NCBI RefSeq assembly: GCF_027853965.1 | Contig: NZ_JAQGLB010000029.1 | Span: 29,875 to 93,874 of the forward strand | Origin: Saccharopolyspora indica | GTDB taxonomy: Bacteria > Actinomycetota > Actinomycetes > Mycobacteriales > Pseudonocardiaceae | DNA length: 64,000 nt | Reading direction: 5' to 3' | In this document: one piece after another, positions 47,865 through 56,333 of the stretch | Layout: each line of letters opens with the position of its first letter | Position numbering within the stretch: position 1 is the first letter of the stretch | Position numbers and translations under genes: made by a program | Notes under the pieces: model-generated | Database searches by the model: none | Told to the model about the DNA's origin: nothing | Seen by the model: the letters and a program-made list of their open reading frames with translations, nothing else

Positions 47865-48893
47865 ATGGACGGCCCGGCGGAGTTGCGGATCGAGATCGTC
47901 GATGGGTCTGACTACGACACCCTGGCGCTGCGGGAGTGGCTACGCTCCCAACCGGAACTCCGGCAGGCCGTCACCCTAGCGCCAGGTCTCGAACCGGATG
48001 TCAACGTGCTTCACGTCGAGCTGAGCTCGGCACACGCGATCTCAGCCTTCGCCGTCACGGTCAACGGGTACTTGCGGAGCTACCGCGATGTCAGCATCGA
48101 GATCTCCACCGCCTCCCACAGCGCGAGATTCCGGGGAGACATCGAGCAGTCGGACGTCGAGGCCCTGCTCACCGCGAGAACGGCGACGTTCGACGGGGCA
48201 AACAACGCCGTGCGTTCCGCCAACGTGACCACCGTCCACTACAAGTTCGACTCCGAGGGAGTCCAGTTCCAGAACGTTTCCACCTACATGGTCGGCGGAA
48301 CGAGTCACCCGAAGTGGCGCGGCTCGGTAACCCGTGGCTCGGCAACCGGCGGCTCGGCAACCCGTGGCTCGCAGCCTCCGGCACCCGGGCAGGCGGAGAC
48401 CACCACCCACCCCGTCACGATCTACCTGTCCGACGAGGGCGTCCACGAGCAGGTCGAGGCGGCGGTCGAAGAGCTGCTGGCCTCGGCAGGCCTGCACATC
48501 GAGGACCGCGAGGACCCGGTGCTGGGTTCGTGGTTCCGCCGGATGTGGGCGACGGTCAGGGGAAAGGTCAGCTCCCCCGCTGGCCGCGAGGCGACCATGC
48601 TGGCGGCTCACGCCGCGGAGACGCGGCTGGTCATCGCTCCGGACGCGGACGTGACAGCGAAGCTGCTGCAGGGCGTGGGGCCGGTGATCCAGTCGCTGGA
48701 GCCCACCAAGGACGCGGTGATCCGCGTGGGCAACGTGCTGATCGTGAAGGTCGACTGGGTCGTCACGGTCTCCCAGCTGACCGCCGCGCAGCAGTTCCTG
48801 CTGAACCACAACCCCGACCTGGCCTGCTCACCGCAGCAGATCCTCGCCGCCCTCAAAGCCGAGGGCGGCGACCAGCCGCCCGCCCTGCGATGA
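47865..48893 (+). CDS. Hypothetical two-domain protein, possible orphan conflict-system (EACC1-like) component
   Basis: 342 residues. Residues 1-105 (LRIEIVDGSDYDTLALREWLRSQPELRQAVTLAPG ...) recall the effector-associated constant component EACC1, with its ALREWL...PELR helix, though that match is from memory. A linker at about 153-170 is a degenerate pentapeptide repeat (GSVTR, GSATG, GSATR). The C-terminal domain (about 183-335) contains VTIYLSDEGVHEQVEAAVEELLASAG, DPVLGSWFRRMWATVRG, LLQGVGPVIQSLEPTKDAVIRVGNVLIVKVDW and LTAAQQFLLNHNP; similar domains occur widely in actinomycetes without known role. No effector (TIR, caspase, peptidase) gene is adjacent. Cytoplasmic; no signal or membrane span. 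Confidence 0.6.
   Translation: MDGPAELRIEIVDGSDYDTLALREWLRSQPELRQAVTLAPGLEPDVNVLHVELSSAHAISAFAVTVNGYLRSYRDVSIEISTASHSARFRGDIEQSDVEALLTARTATFDGANNAVRSANVTTVHYKFDSEGVQFQNVSTYMVGGTSHPKWRGSVTRGSATGGSATRGSQPPAPGQAETTTHPVTIYLSDEGVHEQVEAAVEELLASAGLHIEDREDPVLGSWFRRMWATVRGKVSSPAGREATMLAAHAAETRLVIAPDADVTAKLLQGVGPVIQSLEPTKDAVIRVGNVLIVKVDWVVTVSQLTAAQQFLLNHNPDLACSPQQILAALKAEGGDQPPALR
48321..48371 (+). repeat. 15-nt tandem repeat encoding a GSxxR linker
   Basis: Three units, GGCTCGGTAACCCGT, GGCTCGGCAACCGGC and GGCTCGGCAACCCGT, plus a partial fourth (GGCTCG). They encode GSVTR-GSATG-GSATR-GS between the two domains of the 47865 protein. Unit number is likely variable between strains. Confidence 0.8.
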
Positions 48894-48906
48894 CCCGCCG
48901 CGCCGG

Positions 48907-49704
48907 TCAGCGGCCTTCGGCTCGGGCGAGTTCGGCCTTCCAGGCGCGGAAGCCCTCTTCGGTGTTGCCGCGGCGCCAGTAGCCCGAGATCGACACCTGG
49001 TCGCGGGCCAGGCCGCGCTCGCGGAACAGGTACGGGCGGATGCGGCGCATCACCTCGTTCGCCTCGCCGTGCACGAAGGCGTGCACGCGGCCCGGCAGCC
49101 AGTCCAGCGCTCGCACCGCCGCTTCGAGCGAACCGTCCGCGCCGAGCTCTTCGCGGTGCAGGAAGGTCACCTCGCCGCGCGCCGGGATGTCGAGCTTCGG
49201 CTCGTGCGCCGCGGAGTCGACCAGCACGATGGCCCTGACCACGGCGTCCGGTTCCAGGTCGGCCAGCGCCGCGGTGATCGCCGGGAGCGCGGTCTCGTCG
49301 CCCACCAGCAGGTGCCAGTCGGCCGCCCGGTCCGGCCGGTAGGCGCCGCCGGGGCCGTTGACCATCAGCCGGTCCCCCGGCGCGGCCTTCGCCGCCCAGC
49401 GCCCCGCGACGCCCTCGTCGCCGTGCAGCACGAAGTCGATCGCCATCGTGCCGTCGGCCACGTCCGGGAACAGCGCGGTGAAGGTGCGCACGTCCGGCAG
49501 CTGCTCGTCGGGCAGCACGCCGCGCAGCGCCCTGGGATCGATCGGGTCCGGGTAGGTCACGCCCGGCTTGGGGAAGATCAGCTTGACGTACCTGTCTGTG
49601 CGGTCGCTGCCGGCGAACGCCGACAGGTCGTCGCTGCGGAACCACACCCGCCGCAGGCAGGGCGTCACCAGCTCCGCGCTGGTCACGGTCAGGTAAGTCG
49701 TCAT
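48907..49704 (-). CDS. Siderophore-interacting protein (FAD-dependent ferric reductase)
   Basis: 265 residues. The flavin domain has RRVWFRSDDLSAF, DRYVKLIFP and the VRTFTALFP motif in place of the usual RxYT/S. The NADPH/SIP domain shows GDRLMVNGPGGAYRP, WHLLVGDETALPAITAAL and HAFVHGEANEVMRRIRPYL, ending ISGYWRRGNTEEGFRAWK, the SIP C-terminal signature. It releases iron from imported ferric siderophores. ATG 49704 has GAGGAG upstream, and an iron box lies 41 nt upstream, so iron starvation should induce it. Confidence 0.93.
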   Translation of the reverse strand: MTTYLTVTSAELVTPCLRRVWFRSDDLSAFAGSDRTDRYVKLIFPKPGVTYPDPIDPRALRGVLPDEQLPDVRTFTALFPDVADGTMAIDFVLHGDEGVAGRWAAKAAPGDRLMVNGPGGAYRPDRAADWHLLVGDETALPAITAALADLEPDAVVRAIVLVDSAAHEPKLDIPARGEVTFLHREELGADGSLEAAVRALDWLPGRVHAFVHGEANEVMRRIRPYLFRERGLARDQVSISGYWRRGNTEEGFRAWKAELARAEGR

Positions 49705-49744
49705 CGGACTCCTCAGCTCGCCGGTGCAGGGATCCACCACTTCG

Positions 49745-49761
49745 TTAGGCAAGGCTAACTT
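49745..49761. promoter_or_regulatory. IdeR/DmdR-type iron box
   Basis: TTAGGCAAGGCTAACTT, matching the actinobacterial iron-box consensus TTAGGTTAGGCTAACCTAA in most positions. It is placed just upstream of the siderophore-interacting protein gene. Confidence 0.75.
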
Positions 49762-49987
49762 GTTCGGCGCCCCGGTGGCCAGCACGGGGTGCCGATCACC
49801 ACCGGCCGGACGCACCGGCTCCGGTAGCACAACGCCTCCACAGTGGATCGTCGGGCCGGAGATCGCGCTGCCACCGGCACCCCTATGATCATCTTGAGCC
49901 GGAGCTGATCAGCTCCGCCGTCGCACCCGGCGCAGCGAACATCTCGCGCCGAGGCCGAAATCCGCCAGCCAGGCATGGGAAAAGCGC

Positions 49988-51250
49988 ATGTCCACTCCCG
50001 TCGCGACCGCCACCGAGCAGACGCTGCCGATCGACCGCGCGGTGCCGCCCCGGGCACCGTCGCTGCGCTGGCGGCTGCTGGCGATCGCGGCGATCGTGGT
50101 GGCCGCGTTCAACGCCCGGACCGCGGTGACGGCGGTCGGCGCGGCGCTGCCCGAGCTCCGCGCCGCGCTGGGGCTGGGCACGGTGGCGGTGGCGGTGCTC
50201 ACCGCGCTGCCCTGCCTCTGCATCGCCGCGACGACGTTCCTGGTGCCGTTCCTCCGCCGCCGCATGGGCACGCTGAGCAGCGTCGTGATGTTCCTCGGCG
50301 TCCTGCTGGCCGGCCAGGCGGTCCGCATCGCCCACGGCCAGTGGCAGCTGCTCGCGGGCACCGTCCTGGCCTGCTGCGCGATCGGCGGCCTGCAGGTCCT
50401 GCTGCCCGCCGTCTGCCAGCAGGTCGGCGGCCCGCACGCCGCAGCGCTCACCACCTTGTCGGCCAGCGTGATCGGCGCCGGAGCCGCCACCGCGACCGCG
50501 ACCACGCCGTGGCTGACCGAGATCGGCGGCTGGCGCACCGGGCTGGGCTTCTGGATCCTGCCGGTGGTGGCCGCGCTCCTGCTGTGGTCGCCGCTCTCGC
50601 AGACCTCCCGAGCGCGCACCGCGGCCCCGCAGGCCCCGCGCGGCCGCTCCCTGCTGCGCAGCGCCCGGGCCTGGTACCTGACGATGTTCATGGGCCTGCA
50701 GTCGCTGCAAGCCCTGTCCCTGCTGTCCTGGCAGCCGGTCCTGCTCCGGACCACCGGAATCGGCCCGGGTCACGCCGCCGCGCTCAGCGCGGGCACGCTG
50801 GTGGTCAGCATCGTCTCCTCAGCGGTCATCACCGCTTCCTGCTACCGCAACGCCCGGTACATCGGCGCCTGGATGGTGCTGACCACCGCCAGCGGCGGCA
50901 TCGGCCTGCTGGGGCTGCTGATCGCGCCGAACTCCGAGCCGGTGCTGTGGGCGGGCCTGCTGGGCGTGGGCATGTCGGCGCTGGCCCCGGCCATGGCGGC
51001 GATCCCCGCGAACACCACCGGCAGCGGCGAGACGACCCGGCTGTCGGCGATGACCCAGGGCTACGGCTACCTGCTCGCAGCCCTCGGCCCGGCGCTGATC
51101 GGCGCCCTCACCGACGTCTCGACGACCGCCGACTGGGCGCTCACGGCGCTGCTGTTCTTCAGCCTCGTCCAGTTCCTCTTCGCATCCCTCGCGGCCCGCC
51201 GCCCGCACGACCTGCACGCCGCCGACCTCGAGTGGTCGACGATGCGATAA
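49988..51250 (+). CDS. CynX/NimT-family MFS transporter
   Basis: 420 residues, twelve helices. VVAAFNARTAVTAVGAALPELRAALGLGTVAVAVLTALPCLC is the family's N-terminal signature, paired with GLQSLQALSLLSWQPVLLRTTGI in the second half. It is divergent from the siderophore-interacting protein gene with the iron box 230 nt upstream, so iron-linked transport is possible but not shown. Related to the 17078 transporter but clearly a separate protein. Confidence 0.88.
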   Translation: MSTPVATATEQTLPIDRAVPPRAPSLRWRLLAIAAIVVAAFNARTAVTAVGAALPELRAALGLGTVAVAVLTALPCLCIAATTFLVPFLRRRMGTLSSVVMFLGVLLAGQAVRIAHGQWQLLAGTVLACCAIGGLQVLLPAVCQQVGGPHAAALTTLSASVIGAGAATATATTPWLTEIGGWRTGLGFWILPVVAALLLWSPLSQTSRARTAAPQAPRGRSLLRSARAWYLTMFMGLQSLQALSLLSWQPVLLRTTGIGPGHAAALSAGTLVVSIVSSAVITASCYRNARYIGAWMVLTTASGGIGLLGLLIAPNSEPVLWAGLLGVGMSALAPAMAAIPANTTGSGETTRLSAMTQGYGYLLAALGPALIGALTDVSTTADWALTALLFFSLVQFLFASLAARRPHDLHAADLEWSTMR

Positions 51251-51267
51251 TTGTCCGATGTGGACGG

Positions 51268-51858
51268 TCAGCGCCCGCGGCGGAGCTTGCGGCGTTCCCA
51301 GCCGTTGGGGTGGCGGATCACCACACCTGCCGCTCCGCCCGAGCCGCTGAGGCGGACCAGGGGCGCTCCCGGTTGGCGGTCGGGCGTGGTCTTGTCCTTG
51401 AGGCCGCCCAGGCCCGGCTCCACCTCGTCGGTCTCGGCCGACCAGCCCTCGGGGATGACGATGGTGACCCCGGCCATCTGGCCGTGCGCTTCGAGCTCGA
51501 TCAGCGGCAACCGGCAGTCGGCCTGGGTGAAGTCGAGCTTCACGCCGCCCATCCCGCCGTGCGCGGTGATCTGCGCGGGCACCTGCCAGCGGCCGGTCCG
51601 CGACGCGCCGTGCAGGCCGCCCTTGAGGAACAGCGGTTTGCCCGGATCCGCGGTGCGCCCGGAGGGCAGGTCGGCGGTGAGCGGTTCCAGGTCCGCGTAG
51701 GTCTTGGCGGCCAGCGCCCGGTCCACCCGCTCGGTCAGCTCGGTGAGGTCGATGCGCCCTTCGCCCGCGGCTTCCTGGAGGCGCTGCACGACCGCATCGC
51801 GGTCGGCGTTGGAGGCGCGCATTTCCCGGTGGGCGGACTCGGGCAGATCGGACGTCAT
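51268..51858 (-). CDS. DUF1707 domain protein
   Basis: 196 residues. The N-terminal DUF1707 module (about 10-65) reads MRASNADRDAVVQRLQEAAGEGRIDLTELTERVDRALAAKTYADLEPLTADLP. A beta-rich domain like the C-terminal LiaF/cell-wall-stress domain follows (MGGVKLDFTQADCRLPLIELEAHGQMAGVTIVIPEGW). No membrane helix. Such proteins often accompany envelope-stress two-component systems, and this gene lies 49 nt downstream of the response regulator gene, in the same direction. Confidence 0.85.
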   Translation of the reverse strand: MTSDLPESAHREMRASNADRDAVVQRLQEAAGEGRIDLTELTERVDRALAAKTYADLEPLTADLPSGRTADPGKPLFLKGGLHGASRTGRWQVPAQITAHGGMGGVKLDFTQADCRLPLIELEAHGQMAGVTIVIPEGWSAETDEVEPGLGGLKDKTTPDRQPGAPLVRLSGSGGAAGVVIRHPNGWERRKLRRGR

Positions 51859-51907
51859 GCGCGGATCCTATCCAATCCGGAGTCCGGCGATCGACGGTTT
51901 CCCGCCC

Positions 51908-52570
51908 TCAGACCTCACCGCCCGGCGTGACCAGGCCGGTTTCGTAGGCGAGCACGACCAGTTGCGCGCGGTCGCGGGCGCCGAGCTTGGCGAGCAGCCT
52001 GCTGACGTGGGTTCGCGCGGTCGCCGGGCTGATGAACAGCTGCTCGGCGATCTCGGCGTTGGCCAGCCCCGCACCGACCTTGGCGAGGATCTCGCGCTCC
52101 CGCTCGGTCAACCCGTCGAGCAGTTCGCCGCGGCGGGCGGGCTCGCCCAGCGCCGCTGCCCGCATCACGCGCCGCGTGACGGACGGCGAGAGCAGCGCAT
52201 CACCGCGCGCGACCACGCGGACCGCGTTGCGCAGGTCGTCGGGACCGGTGTCCTTGAGCAGGAAACCGGCCGCTCCCGCGCGGACCGCGTCGAACACGTG
52301 CTCATCGGTGTCGAAGGTGGTCAGCAGGACGACCTGGACCTCCGCCAGGTCGGGATCGGCGAGGATCCGGCGGGTGGCCGCCAGTCCGTCGCCGCCGGGC
52401 ATCCGGATGTCCATCAGCACCACGTCCGGGCGCTCGCGGTGCACGACGGCGAATCCGGCGTTCCCGTCGGCGGCTTCGCCGACCACGGTGATGTCCTCGG
52501 CGCGCTCCAGCAGACCCCGGAGACCTTCGCGGACGAGGTACTGGTCGTCGACGAGCACCACTCGGATCAT
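51908..52570 (-). CDS. NarL/LuxR family response regulator
   Basis: 220 residues. Receiver pocket D8-D9, phosphoacceptor D54 (VVLMDIRMPGGDG), K106 (FLLKD). LuxR HTH in LTEREREILAKVGAGLANAEIAEQLFISPATARTHVSRLLAKL (about 155-198). ATG overlaps the kinase stop by 4 nt. Its operon includes two membrane proteins upstream and the DUF1707 protein downstream. Confidence 0.93.
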   Translation of the reverse strand: MIRVVLVDDQYLVREGLRGLLERAEDITVVGEAADGNAGFAVVHRERPDVVLMDIRMPGGDGLAATRRILADPDLAEVQVVLLTTFDTDEHVFDAVRAGAAGFLLKDTGPDDLRNAVRVVARGDALLSPSVTRRVMRAAALGEPARRGELLDGLTEREREILAKVGAGLANAEIAEQLFISPATARTHVSRLLAKLGARDRAQLVVLAYETGLVTPGGEV

Positions 52571-53730
52571 CCGGTTTCCTCCAGTGGAATGGTGGCGACG
52601 ACCGCTGTTCCGCGCGAGGAGCGCGGTGCCACGTCCAACCGGCCGCCGAGCAGCGCGAGCCGCTCGCGCATGCCGATGATGCCCCAACCGGCAGTTCCAC
52701 CGGCGAGCGATTCCGGGGTGGCGCCGCGGCCGTCGTCCTCGACGCGGACTTCGAGCACGTCCGTGCCGTGCGCCAACGCCACGGTCACCGAGGACGCGTC
52801 GGCGTGGCGCAGGACGTTGCTCAGCGCCTCCTGGATCACGCGGTAGGCAGTGGTGCCGACGATCGCCGGGAGCGCCCGGGGCTCACCGGTGGTCGTGACC
52901 TCCACCGCCAGCCCGGTCTCGGCTGCCGCGTCGGTCAGCGAGCGCAGCTGCGCCAGCCCTGCGGGCGGGGCGTCGGCCGGTTCCCGGGTTCGCAACGCCT
53001 GCAACGTCGCGCGGAGTTCGCGCACGACACCGCTGCACGCGGTCCGGACGGCGACCAGCGACTTCTCGGCGGCGGCCGGATCGTCGCGGAGCGCCTCCCG
53101 CGCCACGTCGGTGTGCAGCGAGATCACCGAGATGGTGTGGGCGAGCAGGTCGTGCAGATCGCGGGCGATGCGCAGGCGTTCCTGCTCGACCCGGCGCCCC
53201 GCTTCGCGCTCGCGCTCCAGCTCGGCGATGCGGGCCTGCTTGGCCAGTTCGGCCCGCCAGCCGCGCCGGGAGCGGACGCTGTCGCCGAGCGCGACGACGG
53301 CGGCCATCAGGCACGCCGTCGTCGCGAACTCGAAGCCGAGCAGGTACGCCAGGTCGTCGCCCTGGCGGATGCGCACCAGCGTGGAGAGCAGCAGCAGCGA
53401 TCCCCCGATCGCCACCGCGGCGCGGAGCCTGCCCTGCTCGGCGGCCGAGTACAGCGCGGCGGCCAGCGGCACGGCCAGCCCGATCGGCGGGTAGCCGCTC
53501 ATGTAGTAGGCGACCAGGACCGCCGCCGTGACGAGCAGCGTCGCGACCGGCCAGCGGCGGCGGACGAGCACGACCGCCGCGAGCCCGATCGCGAAGGCGT
53601 AGGCGGCCGGGCCCGGCTGCTCGGTCCCGGCGCCGACGTTGGCGGCGATGGCGGTGCCGACGACGACGAGCACTGCGGTACCGAGCAACAGATCCAGAAC
53701 CCGCGGTGACCGCTCTCCGGCCGCCGTCAT
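52567..53730 (-). CDS. Sensor histidine kinase (HisKA_3 type)
   Basis: 387 residues. Four to five membrane helices lie within 12-150, again with short loops. Phosphoacceptor His193 is in RIARDLHDLLAHTISVISLHTDVAREAL. The HATPase_c region has ALSNVLRHADASSVTVAL, DDGRGATPESLAGG and WGIIGMRERLALLGG. Coupled to the response regulator (ATGA) and 4 nt after the small membrane protein gene at 53735. Confidence 0.92.
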   Translation of the reverse strand: MTAAGERSPRVLDLLLGTAVLVVVGTAIAANVGAGTEQPGPAAYAFAIGLAAVVLVRRRWPVATLLVTAAVLVAYYMSGYPPIGLAVPLAAALYSAAEQGRLRAAVAIGGSLLLLSTLVRIRQGDDLAYLLGFEFATTACLMAAVVALGDSVRSRRGWRAELAKQARIAELEREREAGRRVEQERLRIARDLHDLLAHTISVISLHTDVAREALRDDPAAAEKSLVAVRTACSGVVRELRATLQALRTREPADAPPAGLAQLRSLTDAAAETGLAVEVTTTGEPRALPAIVGTTAYRVIQEALSNVLRHADASSVTVALAHGTDVLEVRVEDDGRGATPESLAGGTAGWGIIGMRERLALLGGRLDVAPRSSRGTAVVATIPLEETG

Positions 53731-53734
53731 GGCG

Positions 53735-54178
53735 TCACCTCTTCTCGGGCGAGTGACCGGGGATCAGGCGCGCGAGTCCCCAGCCGACTGCTCCCAGGGC
53801 CGCACCCACCGCCGTGCCGGTCGCGATGCTGCCGACGAACGCGAAACCGCGCATCAGCACGGCTTCGGCGGTTCCGGGCAGGACTCCGGCGAGGTTACCG
53901 CCGAGGCTCGGCGGGTTCCCGGCGTAGGCGTGCTCCCACAGCAGCTGGTGCGCCACGGCCAGCATGAGCCCGTAGGCGATCCCGATGCCGAGCAGGGTGC
54001 GGAACGGGTTGGGCACCCGCCGCCACAGCACGTACAGCAACCACACAGCGATCGGCACGAACACCAGCAGGGCGTTGACCACCGGCCCCACCAGGCGCAG
54101 GTCGTGCGCGATCACGCGCGGAACGCCCAGCGCGGCCAGCCCGATGATGCCGAGCGCGGAGAGCTTCGTCCCGTTCAC
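53735..54178 (-). CDS. Hypothetical four-helix membrane protein
   Basis: 147 residues from GTG 54178, which overlaps the upstream gene stop as GTGA. Helices about 5-22, 28-52, 62-82 and 105-135, with a final GHSPEKR tail. No family recognised. The tight coupling to the kinase gene suggests it is sensed by, or helps, the two-component system; other members of such operons act in membrane-stress response. Confidence 0.7.
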   Translation of the reverse strand: MNGTKLSALGIIGLAALGVPRVIAHDLRLVGPVVNALLVFVPIAVWLLYVLWRRVPNPFRTLLGIGIAYGLMLAVAHQLLWEHAYAGNPPSLGGNLAGVLPGTAEAVLMRGFAFVGSIATGTAVGAALGAVGWGLARLIPGHSPEKR

Positions 54179-54672
54179 CGGAGCGCTCCGCGGCGCCGTT
54201 CCTGGTAGCGGACGAAGGCCGCGAACGCGAGCACCGCGGTGAGCAGGCTCATCGCCAACCGCACCCAGTGGCCGGTCTCGAACTCCCACGCCGTCTGCCG
54301 GAGGACCGCCGCGGAGTGCACCGCTGCGCCCTCCTCGAACATCACGTCGTTGCGCGGCCAGAAGAACAGCGCGGAGAACAGGAATTCGCCGAGCAGCAGG
54401 GAGAGCAGGCTGGCCGCCACCCACTTCCGCGCGGGCCGCAGCACGACCAGCGAGACCACCGCGGCGACCACGGTCAGCGCGCCCAGCGGCGGGAAGAAGT
54501 CGGCAGGCCCGGCCGCGACCATGAACTCCACCGACGTGCCCAGCGACGCCGGGACGTCGTGGAACACGTTGGGGTAGATGATGATCGTCTCGGCGAGGAT
54601 CCCGCCGAACGCGACCACCGCGATCCAGAGGTAGGCCGTCGAGACGATGAATCCGGCTCTGCTGTTGTTCAT
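54175..54672 (-). CDS. Hypothetical membrane protein (DUF1772-like)
   Basis: 165 residues from ATG 54672. Four helices: about 8-30, 55-80, 85-103 and 138-155. The pattern, with a short helix-loop ETGHWVRLAMSLLTAVLAF near the end, resembles DUF1772-type integral membrane proteins. First gene of the run leading through 53735 to the kinase and regulator. Role unknown. Confidence 0.7.
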   Translation of the reverse strand: MNNSRAGFIVSTAYLWIAVVAFGGILAETIIIYPNVFHDVPASLGTSVEFMVAAGPADFFPPLGALTVVAAVVSLVVLRPARKWVAASLLSLLLGEFLFSALFFWPRNDVMFEEGAAVHSAAVLRQTAWEFETGHWVRLAMSLLTAVLAFAAFVRYQERRRGALR

Positions 54673-54791
54673 CCGAACTCCGGGAGAGGTTCCGGGACGA
54701 GCCCCGGACGTTGACTTCCTGACTCCCGGAACGCTACGGAGCGGAGCCGCCGAAATCGTCCGCGCAGCGACGCGCACCGACCAGGACTTCC

Positions 54792-54820
54792 GACGTACGC
54801 CCGCAGCCGGGGCGTACGTC
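54792..54820. terminator. Hairpin GACGTACGCCC / GGGCGTACGTC
   Basis: Perfect 11-bp stem with loop GCAGCCG, flanked by further matching GACT/AGTC. It lies downstream of the DinB gene (54837, minus strand), and 120 nt upstream of the 54672 start, so it may end the former or act as an operator for the latter. Confidence 0.55.
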
Positions 54821-54836
54821 AGGAGTCGACAACGGC

Positions 54837-55469
54837 TCAGACCGCTGCGATGGTGCTGGGTGCTCGTTCGGCTCGGCTCAGCGCGCGCAGCACCGCGGTC
54901 TGGCCGTGGCGGACGACCGCGAGCTTGGCCAGCAGCGCGAGCACCGGTTCGACGACTTCCTCCGGGAGTTCCGGCGTCTCGATTCCCGCGCTGTGCGCGA
55001 GGTCGTCGGAGTGCACCGCGATCTCCATCATCCGCGTCAGCAGGAAGTCCGCCAGGCGCACCGGTCGGCCGCCGAACGACACCACCCGGTCGGCCGCTTC
55101 GGCGGACAGCGCGGTGCGCTGCTCCTCGACGGCCGAGGCGACCTCGGCGGCCAGCACCTCGATCCCGCGGGCGGCCAATTCCTCGCCCATGTCGCGGATC
55201 CGGACGTTGACGTCGGAATCGAGGCCGGTGTGGAAGGCATCAGCAGCGGCGTAGAACTCGGTGAGGGAGAACGGCCGCTCAGCGGTCGGTTCCTTGGCCA
55301 GCAGCCCGGAGACGTGCAGGACCTGGGAGCCCAGGTGCCCGGCCAGCCCGCGGACGCTGAACTCCGGCAGCGCGCTGGGCCGGTCCCACACCGCGGCGAC
55401 CGCGGGATCCCGGAGCAGGTTCACCGCCGCTTGCGCCGCCTGCAGGTAAGCCCGGCTCATGGTGGTCAT
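54837..55469 (-). CDS. Maleylpyruvate isomerase/mycothiol-dependent DinB-type protein
   Basis: 210 residues from ATG 55469 (GGAAGG upstream). Helical bundle with the mycothiol metal-binding pattern: SVRGLAGHLGSQVLHV (His), FHTGLDSDVN and MMEIAVHSDDLAHSAGI, where the EIAVHSDD motif carries the usual ligands. The family (TIGR03083/MDMPI) uses mycothiol for isomerisation or detoxification. It appears to be a single gene. Substrate unknown. Confidence 0.85.
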   Translation of the reverse strand: MTTMSRAYLQAAQAAVNLLRDPAVAAVWDRPSALPEFSVRGLAGHLGSQVLHVSGLLAKEPTAERPFSLTEFYAAADAFHTGLDSDVNVRIRDMGEELAARGIEVLAAEVASAVEEQRTALSAEAADRVVSFGGRPVRLADFLLTRMMEIAVHSDDLAHSAGIETPELPEEVVEPVLALLAKLAVVRHGQTAVLRALSRAERAPSTIAAV

Positions 55470-55527
55470 CGTGATTCCTTCCAGCCACACCCGATCAAGC
55501 ACGGCGCACCGCGCGCCGGTTCTCACC

Positions 55528-56322
55528 CTAGTCCGCCGACACGTCGTTGCCGTGCTCGTCGGCGAGGACGACGCGGATCCCCTTGTCCCGGAAGGGCTTC
55601 AGGTCCGATTCGTCCGCTGCCGCGTCCGTCACCAACGTCCACTTCGGAGGGAGCGGGGCCCAGGCGTGGAAGGGCCTGCGGCCGATCTTGGCCGCGTGCA
55701 CCAGGACGTACACGTGGTCGCCGCGGCGCGCCATCAGCTCCTTGAGGCGGGTCTGGCGGATGTCGGCCTCGCAGATGCCGTCCTCGGCCGTGACGCCGTC
55801 CGCGCCCAGGAAGACCCGGTCGAAGGTGCGGCGCTCCAGGGCCGCTTCGGCCAGCGGGCCGATGAAGCCCTGGCTCTTCGGGCGCAGCACGCCGCCGAGA
55901 CACTCCACGGTGACCTCCTCGGCCGCGGACAGCTCCTGCAGGGCCGTCATGCCGGTGGTCACCACGGTCAGCGCCGGGCCGCCGCGCAGTTCGTGGGCCA
56001 GCGCACCGGTGGTCGAACCCGCGTCGAGCAGCACCGTTTCGCCCACGCCGAGCTGCCGGGCCGCCCAGCGGGCGATGGCCCGCTTCGCCTCGAACGCCTC
56101 GCCGACGCGCTGGCGCAGGCTCGCCTCGGGGTGCGCCACGATCGCCATCGCACCGCCGTAGGTGCGGGCCAGCGCGCCCGCCCGCTCCAGCTGGGCGAGG
56201 TCGCGCCGGATGGTCGAGGCGGTGACGCCGAAGTGGGCGGACAGCTCGTCCACACCGGTCAGCCCGGTGGTGGTGGCCAGCTGGACGATGGCCTCCCGGC
56301 GGAGCTTGGAATCGCGGGGCAC
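55528..56322 (-). CDS. DeoR family transcriptional regulator
   Basis: 264 residues. HTH about 8-58 (RREAIVQLATTTGLTGVDELSAHFGVTASTIRRDLAQLERAGALARTYGGAM), then the DeoRC sugar-phosphate-sensing domain with VLLDAGSTTGALAHEL, LTVVTTGMTALQEL, VECLGGVLRPKSQGFIG and FLGADGVTAEDGICEADIRQTRLKELM. It follows the pdxA-like gene after 11 nt. TGCGC-based palindromes in the pdxA/aldolase divergent region are its probable sites. The effector is likely a phosphorylated acid-sugar intermediate. Confidence 0.92.
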   Translation of the reverse strand: MPRDSKLRREAIVQLATTTGLTGVDELSAHFGVTASTIRRDLAQLERAGALARTYGGAMAIVAHPEASLRQRVGEAFEAKRAIARWAARQLGVGETVLLDAGSTTGALAHELRGGPALTVVTTGMTALQELSAAEEVTVECLGGVLRPKSQGFIGPLAEAALERRTFDRVFLGADGVTAEDGICEADIRQTRLKELMARRGDHVYVLVHAAKIGRRPFHAWAPLPPKWTLVTDAAADESDLKPFRDKGIRVVLADEHGNDVSAD

Positions 56323-56333
56323 TCGCTGTCCCT

